Below, in pieces: positions 35,580-47,853 of a DNA stretch of 64,000 bases. Numbering within the stretch: position 1 is the stretch's first letter; each line of letters begins with the position of its first letter. The notes under the pieces were generated by a model. The model had not been told where the DNA came from. It saw nothing but the letters and a program-made list of their open reading frames with translations, and made no database searches. The translations under genes and the position numbers were made by a program. Source of the stretch: Pinus tabuliformis (taxonomy: Eukaryota; Streptophyta; Pinopsida; Pinales; Pinaceae); contig CM062819.1 of the NCBI GenBank assembly GCA_031772625.1, forward strand, positions 1,230,299,070-1,230,363,069. The letters are read 5' to 3'.

Positions 35580-36229
35580 TTTGGTATCAGAGGTTTGAAT
35601 TCTAGGATTTCGCTGCTCCAAATAGGTCATCGTGGAATTTTCGCTATAATTTTTTTTTTCTGCGAGGTTTCAGAAGCTAAAAATAAAACCCATTTGAGAA
35701 TAAATTGTGCAGAATCTTGGGACCAAATTTTAGAGCTTTTCGCGCTATATTTGCGGAGATATGATATGAGGAAGTTGGTCTTTTTGCAGACTCCTGAATT
35801 ACATTCCAAACAGGTGACCTGGGGAAAATCGTCATAACTTTCTCTCTGAGCATCGGATTAAAATTTCCTAAGAAGGTATAGAAAGAGGACGAACTTTAAT
35901 TTCTTGTATATCTTTTTCAGATCCAAAGGTTGAAACAGTGACTCGTGGCACGTCATACAAGTTCACTCTACTGAACTAGTCTATAATCAGGTCATCTTGG
36001 GAGATTGTGCATAACTCTTCCTTGGAGAATCCAACTTGGATCAAATTGGTGCCATTGGAAAGAGGACATAGAGGGCTACTATAGGTCGTAATTTCAGAAC
36101 TGGATGATCCAAAATTGCAGAGATACATTAGATTCAATATCAAGCTTCTACAAAGTGAAAAAAGGTGTGTAGTTTTTTTAAAATTTTTGCATAAGCTTGG
36201 TTTGAAAAATTAGTTTGAATCGGTAATTG

Positions 36230-39200
36230 GTGCCCCGAGGAAAGAAAATGAAAACATCTAGTAAGCAACCTGAAAGCTCTAGCATGACTATGAAGAAGAG
36301 GAAGAAATGCAACATGATATATCAAAATTACGAGACCAAGTGCAACAAGTGTCACTTGCACAAAAAGCAACAAAATCTATGATGGATGGTTTAAGGAAAG
36401 ATGTAGAAGCTAAGATGAAGGGTTTAAAGAAAGGTGTAGAAGCTAAGATGGATTGTTTAAAGAAAGGCGTAGAAGCTAAGATGGATGGCATGGAAGCTAA
36501 GATGAATGGCATGGACGCTAAAATTGATGGCATGAATGATAAGATGGAAGAATTGAAGATAAATATGAATAAGTTGCTACAAGAAATGGTCACTAATGGT
36601 GAAAGGGTAGTAAAGGAAACTTATGATGAGAACAAAAAAAATGTTAATCATGATTCCATAGACTCTAATGTTAGATTGAAGACCCACCATATTCCAAAAA
36701 TCGATATTAGGAAGTTTGATGGCAAGGATCCCGCAACATGGATATTACAGATTGAGCAATTTTTCGATCTCAATAATGTGTAAAACACACAAAAGGTACG
36801 TATAGCAACTTTATATTTGGAACCAAATCAGTTTGTATGGTATCAATGGCTTTGCTCTCGTAAACGAATTATCACTTGGGCAATTTTTACGAAAGAATTG
36901 ACAGCACATTATGAGGATACAAAAAGCAACACTTTTTTTAGCCAATTGATAAGTCTCAAACAAAAGGGTTCAATAATGGAGCACATTGAGGAGTTCCAAA
37001 AATTGAACATAAGGGTAAAAATTATTCTAGAGGAGCATAGGATTGATGGGTTTATAGGGACTTTAAAGGATAATATCCAACATGATGTTCACCTTTGGGA
37101 ACCTGATTCATTAGAGAAGGCATTCAGGTTAGCAAGAAAAATGGAAAGCAAAATTATGGCAACCAGGAAGCATACCACTCACAACTATAAAGACGGAAGT
37201 GTTGTTGCCCCTAGTCTTCCACAACCTATAAGGTTGACAACACAACAATTGGAAGAAAAAAGAGCAAAAGGGCTTTGTTACAGTTGTGATAACAAATACA
37301 CTAAAGGTCATAAGTGTGCTGAGAAGAAATTATTCTACATAGATTGTGAAGAGGAAGAAGAAAAGGAGCAAGAAAGGTCAAAAGAAGAGGATATACTCCA
37401 GGAACAAAGCCTAGATAAAGAAGAAATGAATCCAACCATATCTTGTAATGCATTGGCAAGAATTACCACTTCTCAAACCATCAAGATAGAAGGACAGATC
37501 AAGAAGGAAATGGTAATAGTGTTGATTGATTCAGGAAGTACCCACAATTTTATTTATTGTAAGGTAGCAAAAGAATTGAATTGCTTCTTATATCCAGCAC
37601 CAGAGTGTCAAGTGATGGTTGCAAATGGAGGAACAATAAATTTCTCTGGAAAGTGCCATAATATCAAGCTATCCATGGGAGAATATGTATTGACTAGCCC
37701 AATGCTTTCCATTCCAATGGGAGGTGCTGAGGTTGTACTAGGAGTCCAATGGCTACAATCCTTGGGTACAATAGCTTTTAATTTTCAAGAACTTTTCATG
37801 AAATTTTCTATGGAAGGAAAGGAAGTTGAATTAAGGGGTATTGCAGGGAAACTGGGAAAGATAATCAGCTCTAACGGTATGACAAAGCTTCTAAAAAAGG
37901 AACAAAGAGGTGTAATTGCACAATTATGTTCACTAGATGTTTCCACATTGGAATCATCTATTTCTCCAGATCTCCAAAAAGTCTTGGACAATCATTCCAA
38001 GGTATCTGAGACTCCCAATGGTCTCCCACCTATTTGTGATCATGATCATGTTATTCATGTGATTCCAGGAAGTGTTCCTCCAAACATCAGGCCCTACAGA
38101 TATCCCTATGCCCAAAAGAGTGAAATTGAACGTATGGTTGCAGAAATGCTAGAGGCTGGTATAATTCGACCGAGTCAAAGTTCTTTCTCTGCTCCAGTAG
38201 TATTGGTGCACAAGAAGGATGGATCATGGCACATGTGTCCGAATTATAGGGAGCTCAACAAGCTCACTATTAAAGATAAGTTTCCCATTCCAGTCATTGA
38301 TGAATTACTGGATGAATTGCATGGATCAATTTACTTCACCAAGTTGGATCTTCGTTCAGGATATCATCAAATCAGAATGAAGAGTAAAGACATTTCAAAA
38401 ACAGCATTTAGAACTCATGACGGTCATTATGAATTTTTGGTCATGCCTTTTGGCCTTACCAATGCAACTTCAACATTTCAAGGTTTGATGAATTCCATTT
38501 TCAAACCATTCCTTAGAAAATTTTTGTTAGTATTTTTTGACGATTTACTAATCTATAGCAAGTCTTGGAAGGATCATGTTGAACATGTTGACAGGGTGCT
38601 ACAATTATTGGAGGAGAAACAATTATATGCAAAAAGATCCAAATGTTTCTTTGGAGTACAAGAGGTGGAATATCTGGGTCATATTGTATCTCATGAAGGA
38701 GTTAAGGTAGACCCTAGAAAAATTAAAGCCATTAAGGAATGGAAAATATCCACATCCATAAAGCATTTGTGAGGATTTATCGGGTTGAAAGGGTATTATC
38801 GCAAGTTTGTTAGGAATTATGGGAGAATAGCAGCACCTCTAACAACATTATTGAAGAAAGATGCATTTTCATGGACTCCAAAAGCAACAAAGGCCTTCGA
38901 GCATCTTAAAGAGGCAATGTGCCAAGCACTAGTCTTAGCTACACCGGACTTCACAAAAACCTTTATTGTGGAATGTGATGCTTCAGGAAATGGAATTGGT
39001 GTTTTTTTAATGCAAGATGAAAGACCCATTGCTTTCGAAAGTCGTCCAATCAAGGGAAAGTTTTTACACAAAGCTATTTATGAGAAGGAAATGTTGGCAA
39101 TACTCCATGCACTTAAGAAATGGTGACCCTACCTAATGGGAAGACACTTCAAGGTAAAAACGGATCATGATAGCCTTAAATACTTTTTAGAACAAAGATT

Positions 39201-40788
39201 ATCCTCTGAAGAGCAACAAAAGTGGTTCACAAAGATGTTGGGTTATGACTTTGAAATCATCTACAAAAAAGGGAAGCAAAATGTGGTGGCAGATGCACTC
39301 TCAAGAAAGGATGAGGATGTGGAAGCATTGTTGTGCGCCATTTCTATTATCCAACCAGATTGGATAAACGAAGCAAGGGAGGAATGGAAGAATGATGAAG
39401 AAGTGTGGGCACTTATTCGAAAGTTACAACAAGACTCTAGTACGTCTGATACATTTAGCTGGCAAAATGATTCGTTATGGTACAAAGATCGCTTATACCT
39501 CTGTAAGAATTCCCAGCTAAAACAAAAGATTCTTATGGAATTACACACTTCTCCCTTAGGAGGGCACTCAGGATTTTTAAAAATTTACGACAGGGTTAAG
39601 AAGGAATTTTTTTGGGAGGGCCTTAAATCAGATATTCAAAAGTTTGTGGCGGAAAGTTTGGTTTGCCAACAAAATAAAGTTGAAACAATTAAGACACCAA
39701 GTCTATTACAACCTTTATCCATTCCAAGCCAACGTTGGGAGGAGGTTTCAATGGATTTTATCACAGGTTTACCCAAGTCTGAGGGAAAGAGTGTCATCAT
39801 GGTGGTAGTTGACAGACTTACCAAGTATGCACACTTTTGTGCATTATCACATCCATTTAAAGCCAGTACAGTTTCTACTGCATTTATGGAAACAATTCAA
39901 AAGCTACATGGAAACCCAAAGATTATTGTAAGTGATAGCGATCCCATTTTCGCTGGAAATTTTTGGACATAATTATTTTCTTGTCTTGGTACTCAGTTAG
40001 CTCATAGCTCATCTTATCATCATCAATCTGATGGGAAAACTGAGATAGTAAACAAATGTTTGGAAGGATATCTTCGTTGCTTTGTATCTGATAAACAGAC
40101 ACAATGGGTCAAATGGTTGCCTCTGGCTGAATGGTGGTATAACACTTCCTTCCATACAGCAACAAAAATGACCCCATTTATGGCACTTTATGGATATCAG
40201 CCACCATCCATCACATCATATTTAAGAGAAAATTCTAAGGTTCAAGCAGTGGAACATCACATCAAACATCAACAACATGTCCTCCAACTCTTAAAGGATA
40301 ACCTTGTGTTGGCACAGAATAGAATGAAACAACAGGCAGATCAACATCGCAGCGAAAGAAGTTTTGATGTAGGTGATTGGGTATTCCTACGGCTACAACC
40401 ATATAAGCAAATGTCCCTCAAGCAAGCTAAGAAGGATAATAAATTATCACCAAAGTATTATGGTCCATACAAGGTGTTACAAAAGATTGGTACTATGGCA
40501 TACAAATTGGAGCTTCCTGCAGCTTCTCGATTGCACCTAGTTTTCCATGTTTCATTTTTAAAGAAGGTTATAGGCAACAAGATCCCAATTCAAAAAATAT
40601 TGTCAAAACTTGATTTGGAATGAAAAATTATATTGGAATCAGAAGCAGTCACAAAAACAAGAACTCGACAGTTACGAAATCGATCAATTTCGGAGTATCT
40701 TATCAAGTGGAAGAACTTATCCGCTGAAGATTCCACATGGGAGGATGAGAATTTTATACAGAAGCATCCAAAACTACTGAAGCGTTGA
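36230..40788 (+). pseudogene. gag-pol: Chromovirus 2 gag-pol, multiply disabled
   Basis: Same domain order as copy 1. Lesions: the start codon is GTG (36230); one base is deleted near 36289; stops lie at 36781 (CAA to TAA), 38770 (CGA to TGA), 39124 (CGA to TGA), 39970 (GAA to TAA) and 40621 (GGA to TGA). The T run at 39607-39613 still has seven T, so copy 2 keeps the integrase phase that copy 1 lost. Zinc knuckle, DSG protease, RT (FFDDLLIY, with Leu replacing Ile), RNase H and chromodomain are all recognisable. The gag N-terminus carries extra tandem copies of a GLKKGVEAKMD-like coil segment (36390-36540). Confidence 0.95.
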
Positions 40789-40817
40789 GGACAACACTTT
40801 TTTGAAGGATAGGGGCA

Positions 40818-41150
40818 TGTTGGGTCCCTATAATACTAGTGATTACCCCATTACTATTGTAGTTGTATCCCTTATTAATATTGTTGTGCCCCTATTGCCC
40901 CCATATTGTTATTACTGTGCTCCATAGAATCCCTCTATTGTTATTTTTGTGGCTTTATATTATTATTGTTAGGTAGGTTGGGTTATATTGTGACTCCTTA
41001 GACTCCTATATATAGAAAGGAGGTTTTGTCATTTGACTCATCCAAGAATTGATCATTTATGTAATGTAAAGGAGGTTGCCCCCTCGAAGAGGCTGAATTC
41101 TAAGGCATGGATCTCTCTTTTCTATCTTTTTATGAGTTGGTTTCATAACA
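40818..41150 (+). repeat. Chromovirus 2 3' LTR
   Basis: 333 bp, preceded by purine-rich GAAGGATAGGGGCA. Confidence 0.95.
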
Positions 41151-41155
41151 CTCAA

Positions 41156-42367
41156 TTATATTATAATTACATAGCATTTTAATTATCAATCTGGATTTGT
41201 AAGCATGTGGTGTAATGCAAAATATATTCTAGGATTGGGATTCTAATATGATTTAATTAAAAATGGCATAAAAAATAAATGTTAGCCTATGGAAATAAAT
41301 TGACAAATAAATAACGGAATATATTCAGGGTTCTAAAACACTTATAGATCCTTGTAACTATCTAGAGAATTCTAATGACTTTTACAACAAACTTCCTCAA
41401 AGTTTTGAATTATAATTGTTTGTATTTTTACATATTAATTCATATTAAATGAAAAAATATATGTAATTAACCTTAGTTATATTGATACAAATAAGCAATT
41501 AAAATTCACATTGTTGAATCAATTCAAAGAAAACTATAAGAAACAAACTAAGCGATCATTGTGTTCTAGATATTCTCTAATTGTGAACTCTATTGAAACT
41601 ATTATTAAATATTTTAAATTATGAGCTATGAGAAAGAACTAATAAAAATTCAGTATTGTCTCTGTAAACATGAACTATATTAAAATGGTAGAGTGATAAG
41701 TCTACATTATTGAAAAAAATAAATGTATTTAAATGAGTGGAAACATGCATCCTGACAAAAGGGTCGCCCCTAGTTGGGTTGCACATGGTAAGAGACTTCA
41801 GAACCTGCAATTGTTAATTCAACTCACACCATAATATGCATTTATTCACAGGGATGACATAATTCCAATGGATCGAGACTATATTAAAATCATAAAGTTT
41901 GTACAATAAACTTAACTTTTATCTTACTATCCCTCCTCAAATGAACTACAATATTTATAGAGTTTAAAACAACAATAGACTCAGAATTCTATTTCTATCA
42001 TTCAAAATAGAGTAATGATGACCGAGAGTTTCATGGATCTTAGATATCACACTTTTGACCACTATAAGCATTATTTTTTTATCATCAAATCTCATCCACA
42101 ATATTTTGCACTTGATATTCTACCATGATGCCATGAAGCTGAGATATGCTACCATAGTTGTCTACCATGCTAACATGTTATGCTTTCACTATCTTGCCTC
42201 ATTGGCTGAGGCATTAAACAATCTATGGTTATGACACAAATTCCTTTTGGCTACACTTGATAGGTGGATAACCTTCTTGATACATTTTTCTACATTCTCC
42301 ATCCTCTAGTTTTGCTACATAATTTTTGACTTGTTTTCATGAAGAAACATACAAAACAATATAAAAA
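41156..42367. other. Unassigned AT-rich sequence
   Basis: No coding frame, no repeat match in the window. Confidence 0.5.
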
Positions 42368-43200
42368 TGCAACAAATTATAGATATAACCATAAATATAG
42401 AGATTCAGCAAAAATAACACTATCTCTCATTAATATCAAATAATGAAATATGCTTACAAATATAATGGAAATGAGACTAGCTCGGGCGATGGTAGCTTAT
42501 CTCTAAGAAGAGATGTGGCGGCTACATGCCTCTGAACTGAATTATAATGAGGCTCACGGGCCTTTTTATTATTGAACAATAAGGGAAAACCCTAAACAAC
42601 CAAAACCCTAACCCGAGGAGATGTAACACCAAGATTTTATGGGCCCCGTTGGGGTTAGTTGGGAAACCAACTTCCCCGGATCATAGCTTGGTCTTATTAT
42701 CTCCGTTTGACATGCATGATACCTCATTAGAAAGATCTCTCCAAGGACTACAACTGAAAACATGATCTCAATGAGATCGCTCTGAGCGATCTCATTGAGA
42801 TCACAATTTCAGTTGTATTCCTCGGAGAGATTTATAATAAGGTATCATGCACGTCAAACGGAGATAATATGACCAAGCTACGACCCCGGGAAGTTGGCTA
42901 CCCAACTAACCTCAACGAGGCCCATAAACTCTTGGTGTTACATCTCCTCGGGATAGGGTTTTGGTTGTTTAGTGTTTTCTCTTATTGTTCAATAATAAAA
43001 AGGCCCATCATCCTCATTGTAATTCAGTTCATAGGCATGTAGCCGCCACATCTCTTCTCAAAGATAAGCTACCATCACCTGAGCTAGTCTCATTTCCATT
43101 CAATTTGTAAGAATATTTCATTATTTGATATTAATGAGAGATAATGTTTTTTTCTGCATCTATGTATTTATGGTTATTTCTATAATTTTTTGCGTTCCTG
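42368..43200. repeat. Large imperfect palindrome of LTR-like arms
   Basis: Two arms of about 400 bp in inverted orientation, centred at 42783 inside GAGATCGCTC-T-GAGCGATCTC. They agree over most of their length (for example GGCATGTAGCCGCCACATCTC in the right arm and its complement in the left). The right arm runs up to an initiator-Met-type primer site at 43217, so it serves as the element D 5' LTR. The left arm is the same sequence flipped. TGTAACACCAAGA occurs in both arms in opposite orientation, so which base starts the LTR is unclear. Confidence 0.85.
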
Positions 43201-43216
43201 TTTAAATTTGGATCAG

Positions 43217-43230
43217 TGGTATCAGATAGG
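43217..43230 (+). promoter_or_regulatory. Element D primer binding site
   Basis: TGGTATCAGATAGG, close to the initiator-Met type TGGTATCAGAGC. Confidence 0.7.
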
Positions 43231-43346
43231 TCTACTCTTTCTCTATTTTTCTTTGCATGTCCCAAACGAGGTCGGGATATAAAGAGTCATGGCTTGAACT
43301 TGTCGAACCTTTGCAAGACTAGCCTCAGAAATCCCGACGGCCTCCC

Positions 43347-44460
43347 ATGGGGGAAAAAAAGAAAGACGAGGGAGCAGAAGATCCTATCAAAATATTACTC
43401 AAGGAGGACCTTGAGAAACAAAGGAACGTGATGATGGATAACTTTTCCTAGATCCTTCAACGGTTTCCCACCGGTGGCGCATCCACAACCAACAGTCACT
43501 CTGGAGGCTCCACACCTTTTAAGGTACAAGTAAACTTTGACATTCCCATATTTGAGGGCCTAATAGATGCAAATGCAGTAGATAAATGGTTGAATCTACT
43601 AGAAGGATATTTTTCTGTTCATGATTTTTCCAGCCGAGAAAATATTACTTTTGGTCTTCTTAAAGCCACACCCCATATCAAGGACTGGTGGCAAACCTAT
43701 TGTGAGCAGAAGGATGAAAGTACAACCTCACTGTTTTCAGTCGCTCCCACTTGGAATACATTCCAGGAAGCCATCAAGGATCAGTATTACCCTGTCAGGA
43801 GCTATTAGGACAAATACATAAAGTGGACCATGCTGTGGTAGGGAAGGGACCAAGATGTGCTGGAGTTTACCAATGTTTTTCATACCCTTTGCAAGAAGTT
43901 GGGCATCAAGGATTCTGAGAAACATTTGGTACTAAAGTACTGCAACTGCCTACATAGATACATCCAAGACAAGAAGGAGTTCCTGGACATCCCCTCACTT
44001 AGCACGACATACCGATACGTCGTCAAGATCGAGCAAAATTTTAAACAGAAGAAGCGATACTTTGGATCTGTGAATCCAAAGCAAGGGAAAGGTGCCCCCA
44101 AACCACAGAACAAAGGAAAAAGCCAAGACAGAACAACCCAAGACAACCTGCCAAGGCCGCAAGCAAATGTAGACACTGTGAAGCTGAAGAAAGACATGGA
44201 AAAGTGGTGTGAGTTCCAAAAGAGCTCCACCCACAACACAAGTGAGTGTCGGGCCAAGCAGTCACTGGTGGCCGAACTGAAGGCTTCAAAATTAGATGCA
44301 TATTCCAACTCTGAGTCAAAACCTGAAAGGGGAATGAAAAAGGGTAGTAGATTATTGATCTGGATCACAATGCCACCATCGCCACCACAAATATCTAGAA
44401 GGAGGAACCTAAATATCCAGAGGAGGAGAAGCGTCACTTCCACTCCCAAATGTGGGTAAA
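43347..44460 (+). pseudogene. gag: Element D gag
   Basis: ATG 43347 opens MGEKKKDEGAED; stops follow at 43449, 43806 and 43843. The gag core shows WLNLLEGYFSVHDF and ATPHIKDWWQTYCEQ. A basic Lys/Gln-rich linker leads to a knuckle-like CEFQKSSTHNTSEC. Old and non-functional. Confidence 0.8.
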
Positions 44461-44810
44461 GGTTTCCCCGCTACAGTTCATTATCGACAGCACGAGCCAA
44501 AAGAACTTATTTGCAGCAAAGGTCATGAAGTGGCTGGGCTTATCGACCATGGCACAGCCATAGCCATACACCATCAAGTGGCTTCACTAAGGATGGGATA
44601 TGCGCGTGAGCCAATAATGTTTCCTTTTATACAGTATCAAGCCCTTCACGAATGAGGTATTATGTGACGTTTCTCCCCTTGATGTTTATGATGTATTATT
44701 AGGCCAACCATACTTATGGAAGCGACATGTTGTGTATGAGTCAAGGCTTCACGCTACTATTGTTACATTGGGAAATAATTTGTACAGGATATCGGGGTAG
44801 CACTGCCTAC
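44461..44810 (+). pseudogene. Element D protease remnant
   Basis: Fragments with FIID (catalytic Asp, but followed by Ser-Thr instead of Ser/Thr-Gly) and, further on, SPLDVYDVLLGQPYLWKR. Several stops. Confidence 0.6.
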
Positions 44811-44954
44811 TGCCATCTCTCTAGTTACTGCAAAACAATGCAGTAAGCTCATTCAAAAACCGAGAAATTTGTTTTCTTGATGAGACGCCCTCAAGGAAAG
44901 AAGAATATGGTGGCCACAACCTCCTAATAGGGCACCTCCACACGACAACAATAG

Positions 44955-46513
44955 ATGGACAAGGTCATGGAGGAGTACGAGGACATCTTCACCTCCCTCG
45001 CAGGGGTGCCTCTGCACTGTCAGGTCAAGCATGCCATCGATTTGACCCCAGGTGCATCATTACCCAATGGACCAATCTATCGGTGCTCCATTATGGAGAA
45101 CGATGAAATCAAGAGGAAAATTCAGGAGTTGCTATAGAAAGGTCACATTCAGCCGATTTCATCACCCTGTAAGAGCCCGATCATGTTGGTATAGAAGAAG
45201 GATGGGACTTGAAGATTATGTATTGACTATCGGGCGCTGAACAAGATCATTGTCTGGAATAGGTACCTGATCCCATGGATTGATGACCTTTTGGACCAAC
45301 TCAAGGGGGGGAATATTTCAACAAGATCGACATGAATTCCAGATATCGCTAGGTACCAATTGAATCCTCTGATGTGTGGAAGATTGCCTTCAAAGCCAAG
45401 GAGGGCCTTTTAGAATGGCTTGTTATGCCTTTCGGGTTGAAGAATGCTCCTGTAACCTTCATGAGGCTTATGGATGACATTTTGTGACCATTCACAAAAT
45501 CATTTGTAGTGGTATACTTGGATGACATCCTGATCTTCACCACATCCGACAGGTTCTCCAAACACTACGGAAACACAAATTGTGTGCCAATTTGGAGAAA
45601 TGCACTTTTGTCATGATGCAGGTTCAGTATCTGGGATACATTATTGATAAACAGGGGGTGCATGTGGATCCAAACAAGGTCCAAGTCATTCGCGATTGGC
45701 CAGCCCCAACCACTCTGACGGAGCTTTGCAGCTTTCTAGGTCTTGCCAATTTCTATCGCAGGTTCATGTTGGGGTTCTCTCATATCACTTGGCCCTTGAT
45801 TCAAGTCACCAAAGGAGGAGAGAAATAAAAATTATTTTGGTCTGAATCTCAATAGAAGGCATTTGCAGAGTTGAAACATAGCCTCTTCTCTGCACTAGTG
45901 CTCACATTACCAAACTTACAACAACCATTTGAGATCAAGACAAATGCCTCTGACTATGTTATTGGGGAAGTCCTTACTCAATAAGGGCATCCAGTTTCAT
46001 ATCACAGTGAGACACTTTCAAACATAGTTTGAAAGTATCGCATTTATGACAAAGACATGTATTCCATTGTGCATGCCTACCAACAATGGAAGCATTACAT
46101 TTTGGGGAAGGAAACAGTCATCCACACAGACCACCAACCCATGTAGTTCATACAGACGTAAGGGAAGTTACAGAATGATCACCATCAGAAGTGGTCCACA
46201 TACCTACAACAATTCCATTTGAATATAAAGTACAAGAAGGGCAGCACAAATAATGTTGCGGACTACCTCAACCGACCACTGATCATGGCGTTAACCACCA
46301 ATCATGGCCTTAACCACCGTGCTCAATTCTTGTGGGCATGAGACTTTTGATTGGCCACTTCTCTACAAAAACGACCTCGAATTTGACCACACATACCATA
46401 TTCTCTTCAAGGGTCAGAAAGTTCCATATTTTCACCTCCAAGATGCTCTGTTATGCCACCTGAGACATTTATGTTCCTTCAAGTGAGTGTGCGAAGATGA
46501 TTTGGAAGCATGC
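44955..46513 (+). pseudogene. pol: Element D reverse transcriptase and RNase H, cut by E
   Basis: RT pieces include [13 protein letters not shown], the active site VVYLDDILIF and LGYIIDKQGVHVDP followed by LGLANFYRRF. RNase H follows, with HTDHQP and a VADYL-like end. Stops and frameshifts are scattered throughout. At 46513 the frame is interrupted by E. The integrase resumes at 59293 in the same strand. Confidence 0.85.
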
Positions 46514-46969
46514 TATTAGGACCTCATATTGTCTCTTTTTGACCATACATTTTCCTATGATGTCATCCTTTTTCAACTTATATTTAAATTCCTTGTTACT
46601 GTTTTAACCCAATTATTCCACCAAAGGTACACAATATTTCTTCTCATCACTATACGTTTAATTATTTTACATATAATTACACTATCTTCATTGTTAATCA
46701 TTGAATTGATAGTTTTTGAATGGTTAAAGAACGATGTGCAGTCCACGTCGCTGAAACTGCCTGTTGCAAGATTACTTCTACAGTTGCTGAAATAGTATGA
46801 ATGACGCACAAATCTCGTGGCTAAACAGTTGTGATTTGCAGTCTAGATTTGACAGCAACAGAAGAAGATCACTGAAGGAGCTGCTACAATGGATGTAATG
46901 ATCATGATCTAAAGACAGTATTATTGTAACAGCATTTTGTTGATGGGAAAATTGACTTCCCTATTTTTG

Positions 46970-46977
46970 TATAAAGG
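46970..46977 (+). promoter_or_regulatory. TATA box in E LTR
   Basis: TATAAAGG, conserved in the 3' LTR at about 58485. Transcription would start near 47000. Confidence 0.6.
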
Positions 46978-47013
46978 GTTAAAATAGGACTTACAATGTA
47001 ATCTATTGTAATA

Positions 47014-47043
47014 GATGTCTCCTCTTTAAAAAGAGGAGACATC
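47014..47043. repeat. 13-14 bp hairpin just downstream of the E TATA box
   Basis: GATGTCTCCTCTT, loop TAAA, then AAGAGGAGACATC. Identical in the 3' LTR at 58529-58558 although the LTRs have diverged around it. Confidence 0.9.
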
Positions 47044-47138
47044 TACATTAGAAGGGGATGAACAGACTGCGGGGAAAGGCTTAGTTGAAGGAACAAAACT
47101 AGAATCCTTTTTTCTGTAACATGACATATTGATGGATG

Positions 47139-47144
47139 AATAAA
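47139..47144 (+). terminator. Poly(A) signal in E LTR
   Basis: AATAAA about 140 bases after the predicted start; the 3' LTR copy reads AATAAC. Confidence 0.5.
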
Positions 47145-47780
47145 ATCTTGTTTTGAACATTTCTTTCTAGTTCTTGTCTCCTGGGGAATCTTGTGAGAAG
47201 GACAGGGCCCACCTTCATCACAAGATTCACCCATTATATTTCTGTAGTGTGTTAAGTGTGTCTTTTATCCATGCCTTGTTAACAGTATTGTTTATTGAAT
47301 ATTGTTTTCACATTATTGCTGAAACTCTATTTCCTTTCCAATTGATTGCTGCATTATTCAGTTTATCCACAGTTCATTCATGAGTGTTTCATTGGCAATT
47401 GAGTTTACAGAGTGAGTTGGCAGTGTGGTAATCAAAAATAGGTGCTGAAGATTCCCGCTCTGGGAATAGGGTCTTGTTCTCTGTTACAGTATAGCTAGTT
47501 CTTTCCTTTGCAGATTGACCCTTTTCATTAGATTACTCCTTTAATGAAATTAAGCCTTCTTTGGTAGTTGTCTGCAATAGATTGTTTTTGTTGTACCTCA
47601 GAGTGGAGCTTCAGTTTGTTTAAGCAAGGTGTGACTAGTCTTTACTACAACTTTTATTGCTTTTAAGATTGAGTACATATAGTATGCAGTTTCCTTTGAA
47701 ATAAACAGACTTCCCTGGCTTGAAAATTTATGTACGACTTGGTTGTTTGAATTAATAAGAAATTAAAGTGACCAACATTT

Positions 47781-47800
47781 TGGCACCGTTTCCAGTGAAG
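47781..47800 (+). promoter_or_regulatory. Element E primer binding site
   Basis: TGGCACCGTTTCCAGTGAAG, three bases after the LTR; a decayed version of the tRNA-Asp complement. Confidence 0.75.
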
Positions 47801-47853
47801 GCAATCATAGATTTTAAAAGCACTAATGATTTTTTTTTAGATATGCAGGATGC

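Larger units (their letters stand above)
35247..41150 (+). mobile_element. Chromovirus copy 2, full length but mutated
   Basis: A 5,904-bp sister of copy 1 with LTRs of 333 bp each and a perfect 5-bp target duplication (CTCAA at 35242-35246 and 41151-41155). LTRs differ at about 12 of 333 positions by my count. Confidence 0.95.
46514..47777 (+). repeat. Element E 5' LTR
   Basis: 1,264 bp; TATTAGGACC... to ...GACCAACA. It differs from the 3' LTR roughly once every 15-25 bases in the parts I aligned. TATA box at 46970-46977, hairpin at 47014-47043, AATAAA at 47139. Confidence 0.95.

Noticed and set aside
43880-44449. 189-codon minus-strand frame
   Set aside because: Antisense of D gag; no independent signature.
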